Assembly (NCBI RefSeq): GCF_001888805.2
Contig: NZ_CP019113.1
Location: forward strand, 3,038,001-3,102,000
Length of the DNA: 64,000 nt
Reading direction: 5' to 3'
Source: Enterobacter sp. SA187
Lineage (GTDB): Bacteria; Pseudomonadota; Gammaproteobacteria; Enterobacterales; Enterobacteriaceae
Shown here: positions 35,225-44,308 of the stretch, piece by piece
How the letters are laid out: each line of letters begins with the position of its first letter
Position numbering within the stretch: position 1 is the stretch's first letter
Notes under the pieces: model-generated
Told to the model about the DNA's origin: nothing
Seen by the model: only the letters and a program-made list of their open reading frames with translations
Databases searched by the model: none
Program-made: the position numbers and the translations under genes

Positions 35225-35461
35225 TTACTTACGGTAAGAGTGAGCCTGGTTGTCCAGACGCTGGTTAGCGCGAGCTGCGTCGTCTTTAGCAGCCTGAACG
35301 TCAGAACGGATTGCGTTCACGTCGTTGCTCAGCTGGTCAACTTTAGCGTTCAGAGTCTGAACGTCAGAAGACAGCTGATCGATTTTAGCATTGCTGGAGC
35401 AACCAGCCAGCAGAGTAGAACCCAGGATTACCGCGCCCAGTACCAGTTTAGTACGATTCAT
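35225..35461 (-). CDS. lpp: Major outer membrane (Braun) lipoprotein
   Basis: 78 aa, nearly identical to E. coli Lpp. Lipobox LLAGC with lipidated Cys21, then a heptad-repeat coiled coil (IDQLSSDVQTLNAKVDQLSN) and the C-terminal lysine (YRK) linked to peptidoglycan. Strong ribosome binding site AGAGGG. A single copy is present here. Confidence 0.99.
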   Translation of the reverse strand: MNRTKLVLGAVILGSTLLAGCSSNAKIDQLSSDVQTLNAKVDQLSNDVNAIRSDVQAAKDDAARANQRLDNQAHSYRK

Positions 35462-35505
35462 TATTAATACCCTCTAGATTGAGTTAATCTCCATGTAGCG
35501 TTACA

Positions 35506-35545
35506 AGTATTACACAAACTTTTTTATATTGAGAATATTTTTTTG
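35506..35545 (-). promoter_or_regulatory. lpp promoter
   Basis: On the minus strand, TAATACT (-10; 35512-35506) is preceded by an A/T-rich -35 region. The 5' leader from ACGCTACATGGAGATTAACT to the start codon is the same as in E. coli lpp. Confidence 0.85.
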
Positions 35546-35714
35546 TTGGGAATACCCTTAAATTTGACTGTTCGCTCAAAGAAACACCGACTTTGCGGGC
35601 GCACAGAAAAAAACTGTGTGAAAACAGACCGCTTTCATCGGATTCATCTTAGAAAAAAGTCAGTTAAATAGTGCATTTCGATTTGCACTTATTGAAAATC
35701 GTTATTGGATGAAT

Positions 35715-35743
35715 AAAAAAAAGCGCCACAAGGGCGCTTTTTT
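35715..35743 (-). terminator. Terminator after pykF
   Basis: AAGCGCC-ACAAG-GGCGCTT flanked by A and T runs, between the pykF stop codon and the lpp promoter. Confidence 0.85.
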
Positions 35744-35769
35744 AATCAGATTAATTTGTACGGCAATTA

Positions 35770-37182
35770 TTACAGCACGTGCACAGAAGCAGTATTGGTT
35801 GTGCCGCTTGGAACCAGCGCGCCGGAAACCATTACCACAACTTCACCTTTCTGAGCCAGGCCGCTTTCCAGCGCCACTTCTTTACCCAGACGGTAGAAAT
35901 CGTCCGTGGAGGAGATCTCTTTCACCAGCTGCGCGGTAACGCCTTTGCTGAGCACCAGCTGACGGGCAGTGACTTCGTTAGTGGTCAGCGCCAGGATGGT
36001 GGCATCCGGGAAGTATTTACGGATAGCGCGCGCAGATTTACCGCCCTGGGTCGCTACCACGATCAGCGGAGCAGCCAGTTTTTCGGCAGTTTCAACGGCA
36101 CCACGGCACACGGCTTCGGTGATGCGCAGTTTACGGCTGTCGTTGGTAAACTCCAGACGGCTGGTCATCACGCGGTCAGTACGCTCGCAGATGGTCGCCA
36201 TGATGGAGACGGCTTCCAGCGGGTATTTACCCTTGGCAGACTCACCAGACAGCATTACGGCATCGGTACCGTCCAGGATGGCGTTAGCCACGTCGCCTGC
36301 TTCCGCACGGGTCGGACGCGGGTTTTTGATCATGGAATCCAGCATCTGGGTCGCGGTGATCACCACTTTACGGGCGCGGATACATTTTTCGATCATCATC
36401 TTCTGCGCGAAGATCACTTCTTCAACCGGGATCTCAACGCCCAGGTCGCCACGCGCAACCATGATGCCGTCAGAGGCTTCGAGGATTTCGTCGAAGTTGT
36501 TCAGGCCTTCCTGGTTTTCGATTTTGGAGATGATCTGGATGTGCTCGCCGCCGTGCGCTTTCAGGTGCTCACGGATTTCCACCACGTCAGAACGCTTACG
36601 GATAAAGGATGCCGCAACGAAGTCAACGCCTTGCTCGCAGCCAAAGATCAGGTCTTGTTTGTCTTTTTCTGCCAGCGCAGGCAGGGCGATGGAAACGCCC
36701 GGCAGGTTAACGCCTTTGTTCTCGCCCAGGTCGCCGTTGTTCAGCACTTTACAGATAACTTTGTTGCCTTCGATGGCGGTCACTTCCATACCGATCAGAC
36801 CATCGTCAACCAGTACGGTGTTGCCAACGGACAGGTCATTGGTGAAGCCTTCGTAAGTGACAGCAACGATATCGCTGTTACCCACAACGGTTTTGTCCGT
36901 GGTGAAAGTGAAGGTCTGACCTGCTTTCAGGGAGACGTCATTACCGCCTTCCAGCTTGATGGTACGGATTTCCGGACCTTTGGTGTCCAGCAGGATGGCG
37001 GCTTTCTTGCCGGTTTTGCTCATCACGTTGCGCAAGTTTTTGATGCGCTGACCGTGTTCAGCATAGTCGCCGTGAGAGAAGTTCAGACGCATCACGTTCA
37101 TGCCGGCGTCCAGCATTTTGGTCAGCATCTCTTCTGATTCGGTTTTTGGGCCGATTGTGCAAACAATTTTGGTCTTTTTCAT
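35770..37182 (-). CDS. pykF: Pyruvate kinase I
   Basis: 470 aa, as in E. coli. Fructose 1,6-bisphosphate-activated kinase converting PEP and ADP to pyruvate and ATP. MKKTKIVCTIGPKTESEEML start; active-site signature around IISKIENQEGLNNFDEI and MVARGDLGVEIP; C-terminal allosteric domain ends SGTTNTASVHVL. E. coli fumD is missing from its upstream side. A Cra-like site upstream fits catabolite repression. Confidence 0.98.
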   Translation of the reverse strand: MKKTKIVCTIGPKTESEEMLTKMLDAGMNVMRLNFSHGDYAEHGQRIKNLRNVMSKTGKKAAILLDTKGPEIRTIKLEGGNDVSLKAGQTFTFTTDKTVVGNSDIVAVTYEGFTNDLSVGNTVLVDDGLIGMEVTAIEGNKVICKVLNNGDLGENKGVNLPGVSIALPALAEKDKQDLIFGCEQGVDFVAASFIRKRSDVVEIREHLKAHGGEHIQIISKIENQEGLNNFDEILEASDGIMVARGDLGVEIPVEEVIFAQKMMIEKCIRARKVVITATQMLDSMIKNPRPTRAEAGDVANAILDGTDAVMLSGESAKGKYPLEAVSIMATICERTDRVMTSRLEFTNDSRKLRITEAVCRGAVETAEKLAAPLIVVATQGGKSARAIRKYFPDATILALTTNEVTARQLVLSKGVTAQLVKEISSTDDFYRLGKEVALESGLAQKGEVVVMVSGALVPSGTTNTASVHVL

Positions 37183-37452
37183 GACAGTCTTAGTCTTTAA
37201 GTTGAGAAGGATATGGAAATAACGCTCCGGGGGCGCACCGCCGCGGAGTCAAACCGGTGTTGCGAAAGTTTTGCGATGTCACGTCATAAGAATAGGTGAC
37301 ATCAAAAAAAGCGTGCAGAGGAATATGTGCTTGTGTATCAGCCCAGGGGGGAATGAGTCGCTGTGATAGTTGAATATTACAGTTCAATGAGCTGAAACCA
37401 TTCAAGAGTCAATTGGCGCGCATTATACGATGAAAAACAGTCAAAAGGAAAA

Positions 37453-37469
37453 TGAAAACAGCGTTTCAA
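37453..37469 (-). promoter_or_regulatory. Candidate Cra site upstream of pykF
   Basis: On the minus strand TTGAAACGCTGTTTTCA carries TGAAACGNT, the stronger half of the Cra consensus. It lies 271 bases before the pykF start, in a 414-base region without genes. The rest of that region holds the pykF promoter and leader and the MFS terminator. Confidence 0.55.
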
Positions 37470-37551
37470 AATGCATCTGTGCAGATTCACAACGAAGTGT
37501 TATCAAGGTGTTAAGTAAAGACAGAAATAATTTCAGGCACTTAATAAAATT

Positions 37552-37587
37552 AACAGGCCCGAGGGGGTAAAACCCGACGGGCCTGTT
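37552..37587 (-). terminator. Terminator of the DeoR/IMPase/MFS unit
   Basis: Long stem AACAGGCCCG...CGGGCCTGTT with an inner GGGT/ACCC pairing; on the minus strand it is followed by AATTTTATT. Confidence 0.75.
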
Positions 37588-37596
37588 GCGCTCACC

Positions 37597-38781
37597 TTAA
37601 ACTTTCACCAGCCTTGAGACCAGCGCCACGCCCACCATGGCGATGGCCACCACCACAAAAGCAGCGCTCAGGCTGCTGTGATGCGCAATCCCGCCGATAC
37701 TTGCCGGGCCCGCCAGCACGCCCATGTAGCCGAGCGTAGTGACGGCAGGCACCGCCAGCACCTGCGGCATGGCTGTCTGACGTCCGATTGCCGAAAACAT
37801 CACCGGCACGATGTTTGCGCAACCCAGACCGATCAGCGCGTAACCCGTCAGCGACAGCACCCAGGCATCAGACGCCACCGTCAGTAACAGGCCAGCGGCG
37901 GCCAGCAGCGCGCCGACAAAGACCACCGGCTGCTGGCCGAGACGGGCGACAACGCGGTCACCGGTTAATCGCCCCAGCGTCATGGTGGCGGCGAAGCAGG
38001 CAAAACCCAGCCCGCCGCGTGCTTCCGGCAGCCCGCGGTATTCGGTGAGGAACACCGCGCTCCAGTCCAGCACCGCCCCTTCCGCCAGAAACACCACGAA
38101 GCAGATACCGCCAAGCAGCAGCACGATACCGTGCGGCACCGCAAAGGCCGGACCTTCCTGCGGATTCGCGTAGCTGAGAAAACCGCGCACGCACACCAGC
38201 AGTAACGCTATCACGATAAGGGTGGTGGCAAGACTGGCCGCCTGGGCGGAAAGCCCCAGCGACATCATGCCGCTCATCGCACCGGCACCGGCAATCCCTC
38301 CCACGCTGTAAAAGCCGTGAAAACCGGACATCAGCGGACGGGGAGACGCTTTTTCGACAATGATCGCCTGTACGTTCATCGCGCAGTCAGTGGTGCCGAT
38401 ACCAATACCGAACAGCAGCAGCGCCAGCGCCAGCAGTCGCGCATCCTGGGTTATCGCCAGCAGCGGCAGAATGGCGCAGAAAATCAGCACCGACACCACC
38501 ATAACCCGACGACAGCCAAAGCGGGCGGTCAGCGCGCCGGTAAGGGGCATAGCCACCAGCGCGCCGCCGCCGAGACACAGCAGCAGCAGGCCTAACGTGC
38601 CGTCGCTGACGCCGGTATTGTATTTGGCGAAGGGCACCAGCGCCGCCCAGGCCGCGGTGGCAAAGCCGGCCATAAAGAAGACAATGCGCGTTGCCCGTTG
38701 CTCGTTTCTGCCGGGCAGTGCGCGCGACGCACCGCCGGTAGCGGGTAATTCCAGGGCTGCGTTTTTATTGCTCATAGACAT
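37597..38781 (-). CDS. MFS transporter, YbjJ/FHS-like
   Basis: 394 aa, about 12 membrane helices. Resembles YbjJ and the fucose/hexose FHS branch of the major facilitator superfamily: ATAAWAALVPFAKYNTGVS, GTTDCAMNVQAIIVEKASPR, SGFHGFYSVGGIAGAGAM, FLAEGAVLDWSAVFL. Substrate unknown. Last gene of a unit transcribed with the phosphatase-like gene (12-base gap) and probably the DeoR gene, suggesting uptake or export of a sugar or polyol. Not at this place in E. coli K-12. Confidence 0.85.
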   Translation of the reverse strand: MSMSNKNAALELPATGGASRALPGRNEQRATRIVFFMAGFATAAWAALVPFAKYNTGVSDGTLGLLLLCLGGGALVAMPLTGALTARFGCRRVMVVSVLIFCAILPLLAITQDARLLALALLLFGIGIGTTDCAMNVQAIIVEKASPRPLMSGFHGFYSVGGIAGAGAMSGMMSLGLSAQAASLATTLIVIALLLVCVRGFLSYANPQEGPAFAVPHGIVLLLGGICFVVFLAEGAVLDWSAVFLTEYRGLPEARGGLGFACFAATMTLGRLTGDRVVARLGQQPVVFVGALLAAAGLLLTVASDAWVLSLTGYALIGLGCANIVPVMFSAIGRQTAMPQVLAVPAVTTLGYMGVLAGPASIGGIAHHSSLSAAFVVVAIAMVGVALVSRLVKV

Positions 38782-38793
38782 CCTGTAAAACCA

Positions 38794-39585
38794 TCAGCTG
38801 TTAAGAATTTTCAGCGCTTCGTCATGCAGACGCGGGCAGCCGGACGCCAGAATGCGGCCACCGGCTTCCGGGCGATCGCCCGACAGCGTGGTTACTACGC
38901 CGCCCGCCTGTTCGACGATCGGAACGAAGGCCACAATATCGTAAGGTTGCAGGGCATATTCCAGACAAAGGTCGATTTGCCCGGCTGCCAGCATCGCCAT
39001 CGCATAGCACTCACCGCCGTAGCGGGTCATCAGGGTCGCGCTGTGCAGCGCCGCAAAGTTGACGTCCGGGCTGTGGGCAATCGGCTCCGGAGAGGTGGTA
39101 TGCAAAATCGCCTGGTTAAGCGACAGTCCTTTGCGGGTGGTCATGACACCGCTGCCCTGCGGACCGCTGCGCCAGGCCTGTTTCCCGTCCGCCCAGAAGC
39201 GTTCGCCGGTAAAGGGCTGGCCCATCATGCCCAGCTGACCGCGACCTTCCACCGTCAGGCCGATCAGCGTGCCCCACACCGGCAGACCGCACAGAAAGGG
39301 GCGGGTACCGTCCACCGGATCCAGCACCCATTGCAGCGGGCCGTCGCCGGTGGTCCCAAACTCTTCGCCCATGATGGAATGGGAAGGGTAGCGTTCGTTG
39401 ATAATGGCGCGCATCACCCGCTCGGCTTCGCGATCGGCATCGGTTACCGGATCAAAACGAAAGCCCTCTTTGGGTTTGGAGCCGACATGCAGATTTAAGC
39501 CGGAACGAAAACGCGGCAGCGTCTCGTTATCGGCGGCATCGGCGAGTTCATGGAGGAAAGCGACATCGGGCAGGGAATAGTTCAT
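38794..39585 (-). CDS. Inositol-monophosphatase/HisN-like phosphatase
   Basis: 263 aa. Mg-dependent phosphatase of the IMPase superfamily, with metal ligands in IMGEEFGTT, the signature WVLDPVDGTRPFLCGLPVWG and the C-terminal LQPYDIVAFVPIVEQAGGVV. Closest in style to HisN-type histidinol-phosphatases, but the operon context (DeoR regulator, sugar-type transporter) points to a sugar or polyol phosphate; the substrate is inferred only. It is 12 bases upstream of the MFS gene and 117 bases from the DeoR gene. Confidence 0.85.
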   Translation of the reverse strand: MNYSLPDVAFLHELADAADNETLPRFRSGLNLHVGSKPKEGFRFDPVTDADREAERVMRAIINERYPSHSIMGEEFGTTGDGPLQWVLDPVDGTRPFLCGLPVWGTLIGLTVEGRGQLGMMGQPFTGERFWADGKQAWRSGPQGSGVMTTRKGLSLNQAILHTTSPEPIAHSPDVNFAALHSATLMTRYGGECYAMAMLAAGQIDLCLEYALQPYDIVAFVPIVEQAGGVVTTLSGDRPEAGGRILASGCPRLHDEALKILNS

Positions 39586-39702
39586 GTTTCGATCCTTTTA
39601 AGCGTGAACAACGGCAGGGCGCAGAAAATCTTTCTGCTTGGTTGTGCTCGATTATGCGCGATCGTGTGCAAGAGTACAAATGGCTCTGCGTATTATTTTT
39701 GT

Positions 39703-40476
39703 TCAGCCGGCGAGGATCACGTCCAGTTTTTTACTGCGCAGCGCTTTCAGCGCCTGTTCGCTCACGGCGTCATCGATCACCAGCGTCGTGATCTCTTCGC
39801 TGGTGGCGACCTGATAACGGGCAAGAGTGGCGATTTTATCGGCGGTCAGGGTGACGATGATGTCGCTGCTGCGCGTCACCAGACATTTTTTGAATTCGGC
39901 ATCGTCATACTCAAACACCGTCACGCCTTCGTCCGCGTCAAAAGCGCAGGCGCCAAGCAGACACTGATCGAAAAACATTTTTTCAATGTGGCGCAGGGTA
40001 TCAATACCGGTCGCGCCGCCCGTCTCTTTATTGATCCGCCCGCCGGGGAAGATGATTTCCACCGCCTCGTGATGCATCAGTTCAGCGGCGATTAACGGGG
40101 AATTGGTGACGGCGGTAAGGATAATACCGGGAGGCAACTGGCGGGCGATGGCGAGATTTGTCGTCCCGGCATCAAAAAAAACGCAGCTTTCGGGTTTGAT
40201 CAGCGATACCGCGCGGCGGGCGAGCTGTTCTTTTTTATCGCTGTTAAGGTTTTCGCGCTTCAGAAAATTACCGGAAGGGGGAAGCACGCTGACCGCGCCG
40301 CCATAAACACGCTTGCACAGGCCAAGATTCGCCAGCTCTTTAAGGTCGCGGCGAATAGTGTGTTCGGAGACGTTAAGCTCAGGCGCGAGCTGGGCGCACA
40401 CGACTTTGCCGTTAAGGGCTAAAAGCTGCTTTATTTTTTCCTGACGCTGCTCGGGAAATTCGGCGTAATCAAACAT
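39703..40476 (-). CDS. DeoR/GlpR-family transcriptional regulator
   Basis: 257 aa. N-terminal winged helix (EQRQEKIKQLLALNGKVVCA, LNVSEHTIRRDLKELANLGL), then the DeoR sensor domain with SCVFFDAGTTNLAIARQLPP and the sugar-phosphate pocket LGACAFDADEGVTVFEYDD. Members usually repress sugar catabolism operons and respond to a phosphorylated sugar. It heads the accessory unit and is therefore the likely local regulator of the phosphatase and transporter. Confidence 0.9.
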   Translation of the reverse strand: MFDYAEFPEQRQEKIKQLLALNGKVVCAQLAPELNVSEHTIRRDLKELANLGLCKRVYGGAVSVLPPSGNFLKRENLNSDKKEQLARRAVSLIKPESCVFFDAGTTNLAIARQLPPGIILTAVTNSPLIAAELMHHEAVEIIFPGGRINKETGGATGIDTLRHIEKMFFDQCLLGACAFDADEGVTVFEYDDAEFKKCLVTRSSDIIVTLTADKIATLARYQVATSEEITTLVIDDAVSEQALKALRSKKLDVILAG

Positions 40477-40574
40477 AGTGGCCCACTGAAATCATCACAG
40501 GTACGCATAAGCGAGCATGATGGGATAAAGCGGTCAGGGAGTCAAACAGGAAGAAAAGGGAGAGTATTGCTGAA

Positions 40575-40651
40575 TGGTGCGTCCGAGTGGACTCGAACCA
40601 CCGACCCCCACCATGTCAAGGTGGTGCTCTAACCAACTGAGCTACGGACGC
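40575..40651 (-). tRNA. valW: tRNA-Val(GAC)
   Basis: 77 nt on the minus strand from GCGTCCGTAGCTCAGTTGG to CGGACGCACCA, CCA encoded. Anticodon loop CTTGACA gives anticodon GAC; cloverleaf arms pair fully (acceptor GCGTCCG/CGGACGC). Same sequence type as E. coli valW. Confidence 0.97.
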
Positions 40652-40666
40652 ACTGTACAGAAAGAA

Positions 40667-40743
40667 TGGTGCGTTCAATTGGACTCGAACCAACGACCCC
40701 CACCATGTCAAGGTGGTGCTCTAACCAACTGAGCTATGAACGC
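40667..40743 (-). tRNA. valV: tRNA-Val(GAC)
   Basis: 77 nt on the minus strand from GCGTTCATAGCTCAGTTGG to TTGAACGCACCA; anticodon GAC, CCA encoded. First of a tandem pair, 15 bases from the next. This valVW pair is an integration point for islands in enteric bacteria (SPI-2 in Salmonella). Confidence 0.97.
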
Positions 40744-40864
40744 ATTGTTGTGCTGACAACGGGGACGAATATTAGCGGCAGGGCGCGGCCGTGGCAAGCG
40801 GAAAAAAGCAATTTTCATTCTGATTTCACGCGATTGCGGAACAACTGCGCAAAATGTTGAGAAA

Positions 40865-40886
40865 GTAGCCGCCCGCAGGCGGCTAC
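40865..40886 (-). terminator. Hairpin after mdtK
   Basis: GTAGCCGCC-CGCA-GGCGGCTAC, perfect 9-bp stem followed on the minus strand by TTTCTC; 8 bases after the mdtK stop codon. Confidence 0.65.
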
Positions 40887-40893
40887 ACTGTAC

Positions 40894-42267
40894 TTAACGC
40901 GCCGCGCGGGCGAGGATCACCCCTGAAGGCTGACGTTGCAGGTAACGCATGCGCAGCATCATCAGGATGGCTGCCGAGGTCAGGCCGATGATAAAGCCCA
41001 TCCAGAAACCGGCAGGACCCATGCGATCCACCACCAGATCGGTCAGCGCCAGCACATAGCCGCTCGGCAATCCGAGCACCCAGTAGGCGGTAAAGGTAAT
41101 AAAGAAGATGGAGCGCGTATCTTTATAGCCACGCAGAATACCGCTGCCGACTACCTGGATGGAATCGGAAAGCTGATACACCGCCGCCATCAGCATTAAC
41201 TGCGAGGCCAGATGCACCACTTCCGGATTGTCGTTATACAGCAGGGCAATATCTTCCCGCAGCGCGACGGTGAAGATCGCGGTGACGACCGCCATGCAGA
41301 CGCCTACCGCCAGCCCGGTTCGCGCGGCGGTTTGCGCATCCAGCGTCGAGCCCTGGCCCAGGCGATAGCCCACGCGAATGGTGACCGCTGCCGCCAGCGA
41401 CATCGGCAGGACGAACATCAGCGAGCTGAAGTTAAGGGCGATCTGGTGCCCGGCTACATCGACAATGCCAAGGGGCGACACCAGCAGCGCCACCACGGCG
41501 AACAGCGTCACCTCAAAGAACAGCGCGAGGGCGATGGGCAGCCCCAGTTGCGCCAGGCGCAGCAGCACGGCGGGATCCGGTTTGCCAAAACGCATATCGT
41601 TACGGATGTCGCGCATGGAGCGCGCGCGCTTAATGTAGGAGACCATGCAGACGAACATCATCCAGTACACCGTTGCCGTCGCCACGCCGCAGCCGACGCC
41701 GCCCATCTCAGGCATACCGAAATGACCATAAATCAGCACATAGTTGATGGGGATATTCACCAGCAGGCCGAGAAAACCAAACACCATGCCGGGCTTGGTT
41801 TTCGCCAGCCCTTCACACTGGTTACGCGCCACCTGGAAGAACAGATAGCCAGGCGCGCCCCACAGCAGGGCGCGCAGATAGCGCACCGCTTTGTCCGCCA
41901 GTTCGGGATCGATATTGTGCATCGCATGAATGATATGACCCGCGTTCCACAGCACGATCATGATCAGCACCGACACGCCGCCCGCCAGCCAGAAACCCTG
42001 GCGTACCTGGTGGGCAATACGGTCGCGGCGGCCGGAGCCGTTCAGTTGCGCAACCGTCGGCGTCAGCGCCAGCAGCAGCCCGTGACCAAAAAGAATGGCG
42101 GGCAGCCAGATAGAGGTACCAATAGCCACCGCCGCCATGTCGGTGGCGCTGTAGCCGCCCGCCATCACGGTATCGACGAAACCCATCGCGGTCTGGGCGA
42201 TTTGCGCAATGATCACCGGGATCGCCAGTGCTAATAACTGACGCGCTTCAAGAAAGTACTTCTGCAC
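40894..42267 (-). CDS. mdtK: MATE multidrug efflux pump MdtK
   Basis: 457 aa, same length as E. coli MdtK (NorE/YdhE). Sodium or proton antiporter of the MATE family exporting fluoroquinolones and other cations; 12 membrane helices. Typical segments: ALAIPVIIAQIAQTAMGFVD, AIGTSIWLPAILFGHGLLLA, LPIALALFFEVTLFAVVALL. Divergent from ribE as in E. coli. Confidence 0.95.
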   Translation of the reverse strand: MQKYFLEARQLLALAIPVIIAQIAQTAMGFVDTVMAGGYSATDMAAVAIGTSIWLPAILFGHGLLLALTPTVAQLNGSGRRDRIAHQVRQGFWLAGGVSVLIMIVLWNAGHIIHAMHNIDPELADKAVRYLRALLWGAPGYLFFQVARNQCEGLAKTKPGMVFGFLGLLVNIPINYVLIYGHFGMPEMGGVGCGVATATVYWMMFVCMVSYIKRARSMRDIRNDMRFGKPDPAVLLRLAQLGLPIALALFFEVTLFAVVALLVSPLGIVDVAGHQIALNFSSLMFVLPMSLAAAVTIRVGYRLGQGSTLDAQTAARTGLAVGVCMAVVTAIFTVALREDIALLYNDNPEVVHLASQLMLMAAVYQLSDSIQVVGSGILRGYKDTRSIFFITFTAYWVLGLPSGYVLALTDLVVDRMGPAGFWMGFIIGLTSAAILMMLRMRYLQRQPSGVILARAAR

Positions 42268-42490
42268 GTGAACACCTGTTGAATTGTAGTTATATGAAAA
42301 ACTGAATAGCCGCCGTTACTGGCAGCAAAAGATTTGCAGGAGAAATAACCAGTACATTGTAGCGGGGAACTGCGATTAATCCAGAGAAAAAACAGCGTAA
42401 TAAGTCCCGAGACTGGCAACCTCATTTTTCACCTGTTATTGTGCTGGTATAAACACGGTTAACCGAATTAATGATACAGGAGCACCAGGC

Positions 42491-43123
42491 ATGTTTACCG
42501 GTATTGTACAGGGCACGGCAAAAGTGGTGTCCATTGATGAGAAACCCAATTTCCGCACGCACGTCGTGGAGTTGCCAGACACCATGCTGGATGGCCTGGA
42601 GACGGGCGCGTCCGTGGCGCACAACGGTTGCTGCCTGACCGTAACGGAAATTAACGGCAATCATATCAGTTTCGACTTAATGAAAGAGACGCTGCGTATT
42701 ACCAATCTCGGAGAATTAATCCCCGGTGATTATGTAAATGTCGAGCGTGCAGCGAAATTCAGCGATGAAATTGGCGGGCATTTAATGTCGGGGCATATTA
42801 TCACTACCGCGGAAGTGGTTAAGATCCTGGCGTCAGAAAATAATCGTCAGATCTGGTTTAAAGTCCAGGATCCGACGCTGATGAAGTATATTCTTTATAA
42901 AGGATTTATCGGTATTGACGGTATTAGCCTGACGGTAGGCGAGGTGACGCCGACGCGCTTTTGCGTGCACCTGATCCCGGAAACGCTGGAGCGCACCACG
43001 CTCAGCAGCAAAAAACTGGGCAGCCGCGTCAATATCGAAATCGATCCCCAGACCCAGGCGGTGGTGGACACCGTCGAACGCGTGATGGCGGCCCGGGTGG
43101 TGGTGGTCGAGCGCGACGAGTAA
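42491..43123 (+). CDS. ribE: Riboflavin synthase
   Basis: 210 aa (E. coli 213; called ribC or ribE). Dismutates two 6,7-dimethyl-8-ribityllumazine molecules into riboflavin. Two lumazine-binding repeats, each starting with a GIV/GHL pattern: MFTGIVQGTAKVVSID and HLMSGHIITTAEVVKI; the conserved NGCCLTV segment is present. Preceded by ACAGGAGCA. No FMN riboswitch was seen in the 223 bases upstream. Convergent with cfa at a shared terminator. Confidence 0.95.
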   Translation: MFTGIVQGTAKVVSIDEKPNFRTHVVELPDTMLDGLETGASVAHNGCCLTVTEINGNHISFDLMKETLRITNLGELIPGDYVNVERAAKFSDEIGGHLMSGHIITTAEVVKILASENNRQIWFKVQDPTLMKYILYKGFIGIDGISLTVGEVTPTRFCVHLIPETLERTTLSSKKLGSRVNIEIDPQTQAVVDTVERVMAARVVVVERDE

Positions 43124-43130
43124 ATCCCAC

Positions 43131-43158
43131 AAAAAACCCCGGCAAGCCGGGGTTTTTT
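43131..43158. terminator. Bidirectional terminator between ribE and cfa
   Basis: AAAAAACCCCGGC-AA-GCCGGGGTTTTTT, perfect stem with A and T runs on each side. Confidence 0.9.
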
Positions 43159-43159
43159 A

Positions 43160-44308
43160 TCAACGCGCCACGCGCAGGCCGTTTTCCACGCCCCGGCTGA
43201 ACACCACCTGCCAGAGCTGAATATCCCGCGCGCGGAACGCCCCCGCACAGGCATTGAGATAGTAGCTGAACATCCTTCTGAAACGGTCTGAATAATTGCC
43301 GGCAATCTCCGGCCAGGCGGCCTGAAAACGGCTATGCCAGGCCATCAGCGTTTTATCATAATCCGAACCGAAGTTATGCCAGTCTTCCATCACAAAATGC
43401 GGCTCGCTGGCGGTGGCGATCTGCCGCACCGACGGCAGACAGCCGTTAGGGAAGATGTACTTATTGATCCAGGGATCGACGTGGTGGTCGGTTTTATTCG
43501 AGCCGATAGTGTGCAGTAAAAACAGGCCGTCAGGTTTCAGATTGCGATCGACAACCTCAAAATAGGTGGCGTAGTTTTTAGGACCAACGTGTTCGAACAT
43601 GCCGACAGAGACGATGCGGTCAAACTGCTCGTTAAGATCGCGATAATCCTGGAGCAAAATAGTCACATCGAGATCCTGACAGCGTTCCTGCGCCATTTTT
43701 TGCTGTTCCGCAGAAATCGTCACGCCCACCACGCTGACGTCATAATGCTGCGCCATGTACTGCGCAAGCCCACCCCAGCCACAGCCGATGTCGAGCACAC
43801 GCATTCCGGGCTGGAGCTGTAACTTTTCGCAAATCAGTTTTAGCTTGGCAAGCTGGGCGTCTGCCAGCGTCGTGGCATCCTTCCAGTAGGCGCAAGAGTA
43901 TTGCATTTGCGGATCCAGCATGCGGCTGAACAGATCATTACCCAAATCGTAATGCTCTTTGCCGACGATCCATGCCCGGCGCTTGCTCTGCAAATTAAAT
44001 AATCTGGCGCCCGCTATACGCAGCGTATCTTTGAGATGGTGCGGTAGCTGGTTTTCAAGACCGGCGCGCAGAACGTTGTTGAAGAAAATGTCCAGCCGCT
44101 CGCAATCCCACCAGCCGTCCATATAACTTTCACCCAGCCCCAGCGATCCTTCCTGCAGCACGCGTTTAAAAAAATGAGGATTTTTGACCTGAATATCTAC
44201 CGGGGACGAACCGTTGATTGTGATCCCCGCCCGGCCAAGCAGTTCGCTTACGATACGAAACCAGTCATCATCCCGTATGTTAACGTCTTCTATGCACGAT
44301 GAACTCAT
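43160..44308 (-). CDS. cfa: Cyclopropane fatty acid synthase
   Basis: 382 aa. Methylates unsaturated acyl chains of membrane phospholipids with S-adenosylmethionine, mainly in stationary phase. SAM-binding motif VLDIGCGWGGLAQYMAQHYD, plus SVGMFEHVGPKNYATYFE. Start ATG preceded by GGAGAAGCT. Long leader typical of cfa. Confidence 0.97.
   Translation of the reverse strand: MSSSCIEDVNIRDDDWFRIVSELLGRAGITINGSSPVDIQVKNPHFFKRVLQEGSLGLGESYMDGWWDCERLDIFFNNVLRAGLENQLPHHLKDTLRIAGARLFNLQSKRRAWIVGKEHYDLGNDLFSRMLDPQMQYSCAYWKDATTLADAQLAKLKLICEKLQLQPGMRVLDIGCGWGGLAQYMAQHYDVSVVGVTISAEQQKMAQERCQDLDVTILLQDYRDLNEQFDRIVSVGMFEHVGPKNYATYFEVVDRNLKPDGLFLLHTIGSNKTDHHVDPWINKYIFPNGCLPSVRQIATASEPHFVMEDWHNFGSDYDKTLMAWHSRFQAAWPEIAGNYSDRFRRMFSYYLNACAGAFRARDIQLWQVVFSRGVENGLRVAR

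Noticed and set aside
35779..37137. 452-codon plus-strand ORF within pykF
   Set aside because: Antisense to the highly expressed pykF gene; Phe/His/Gly-rich translation without motifs.
40477..40893. A genomic island or prophage at the valVW tRNA genes
   Set aside because: No integrase, no direct repeat of the tRNA 3' end, and mdtK follows in normal order; only the three-gene unit on the other side is accessory.
42268..42490. FMN riboswitch upstream of ribE
   Set aside because: The 223-base mdtK-ribE interval lacks the conserved FMN aptamer blocks; in enterics that element precedes ribB.
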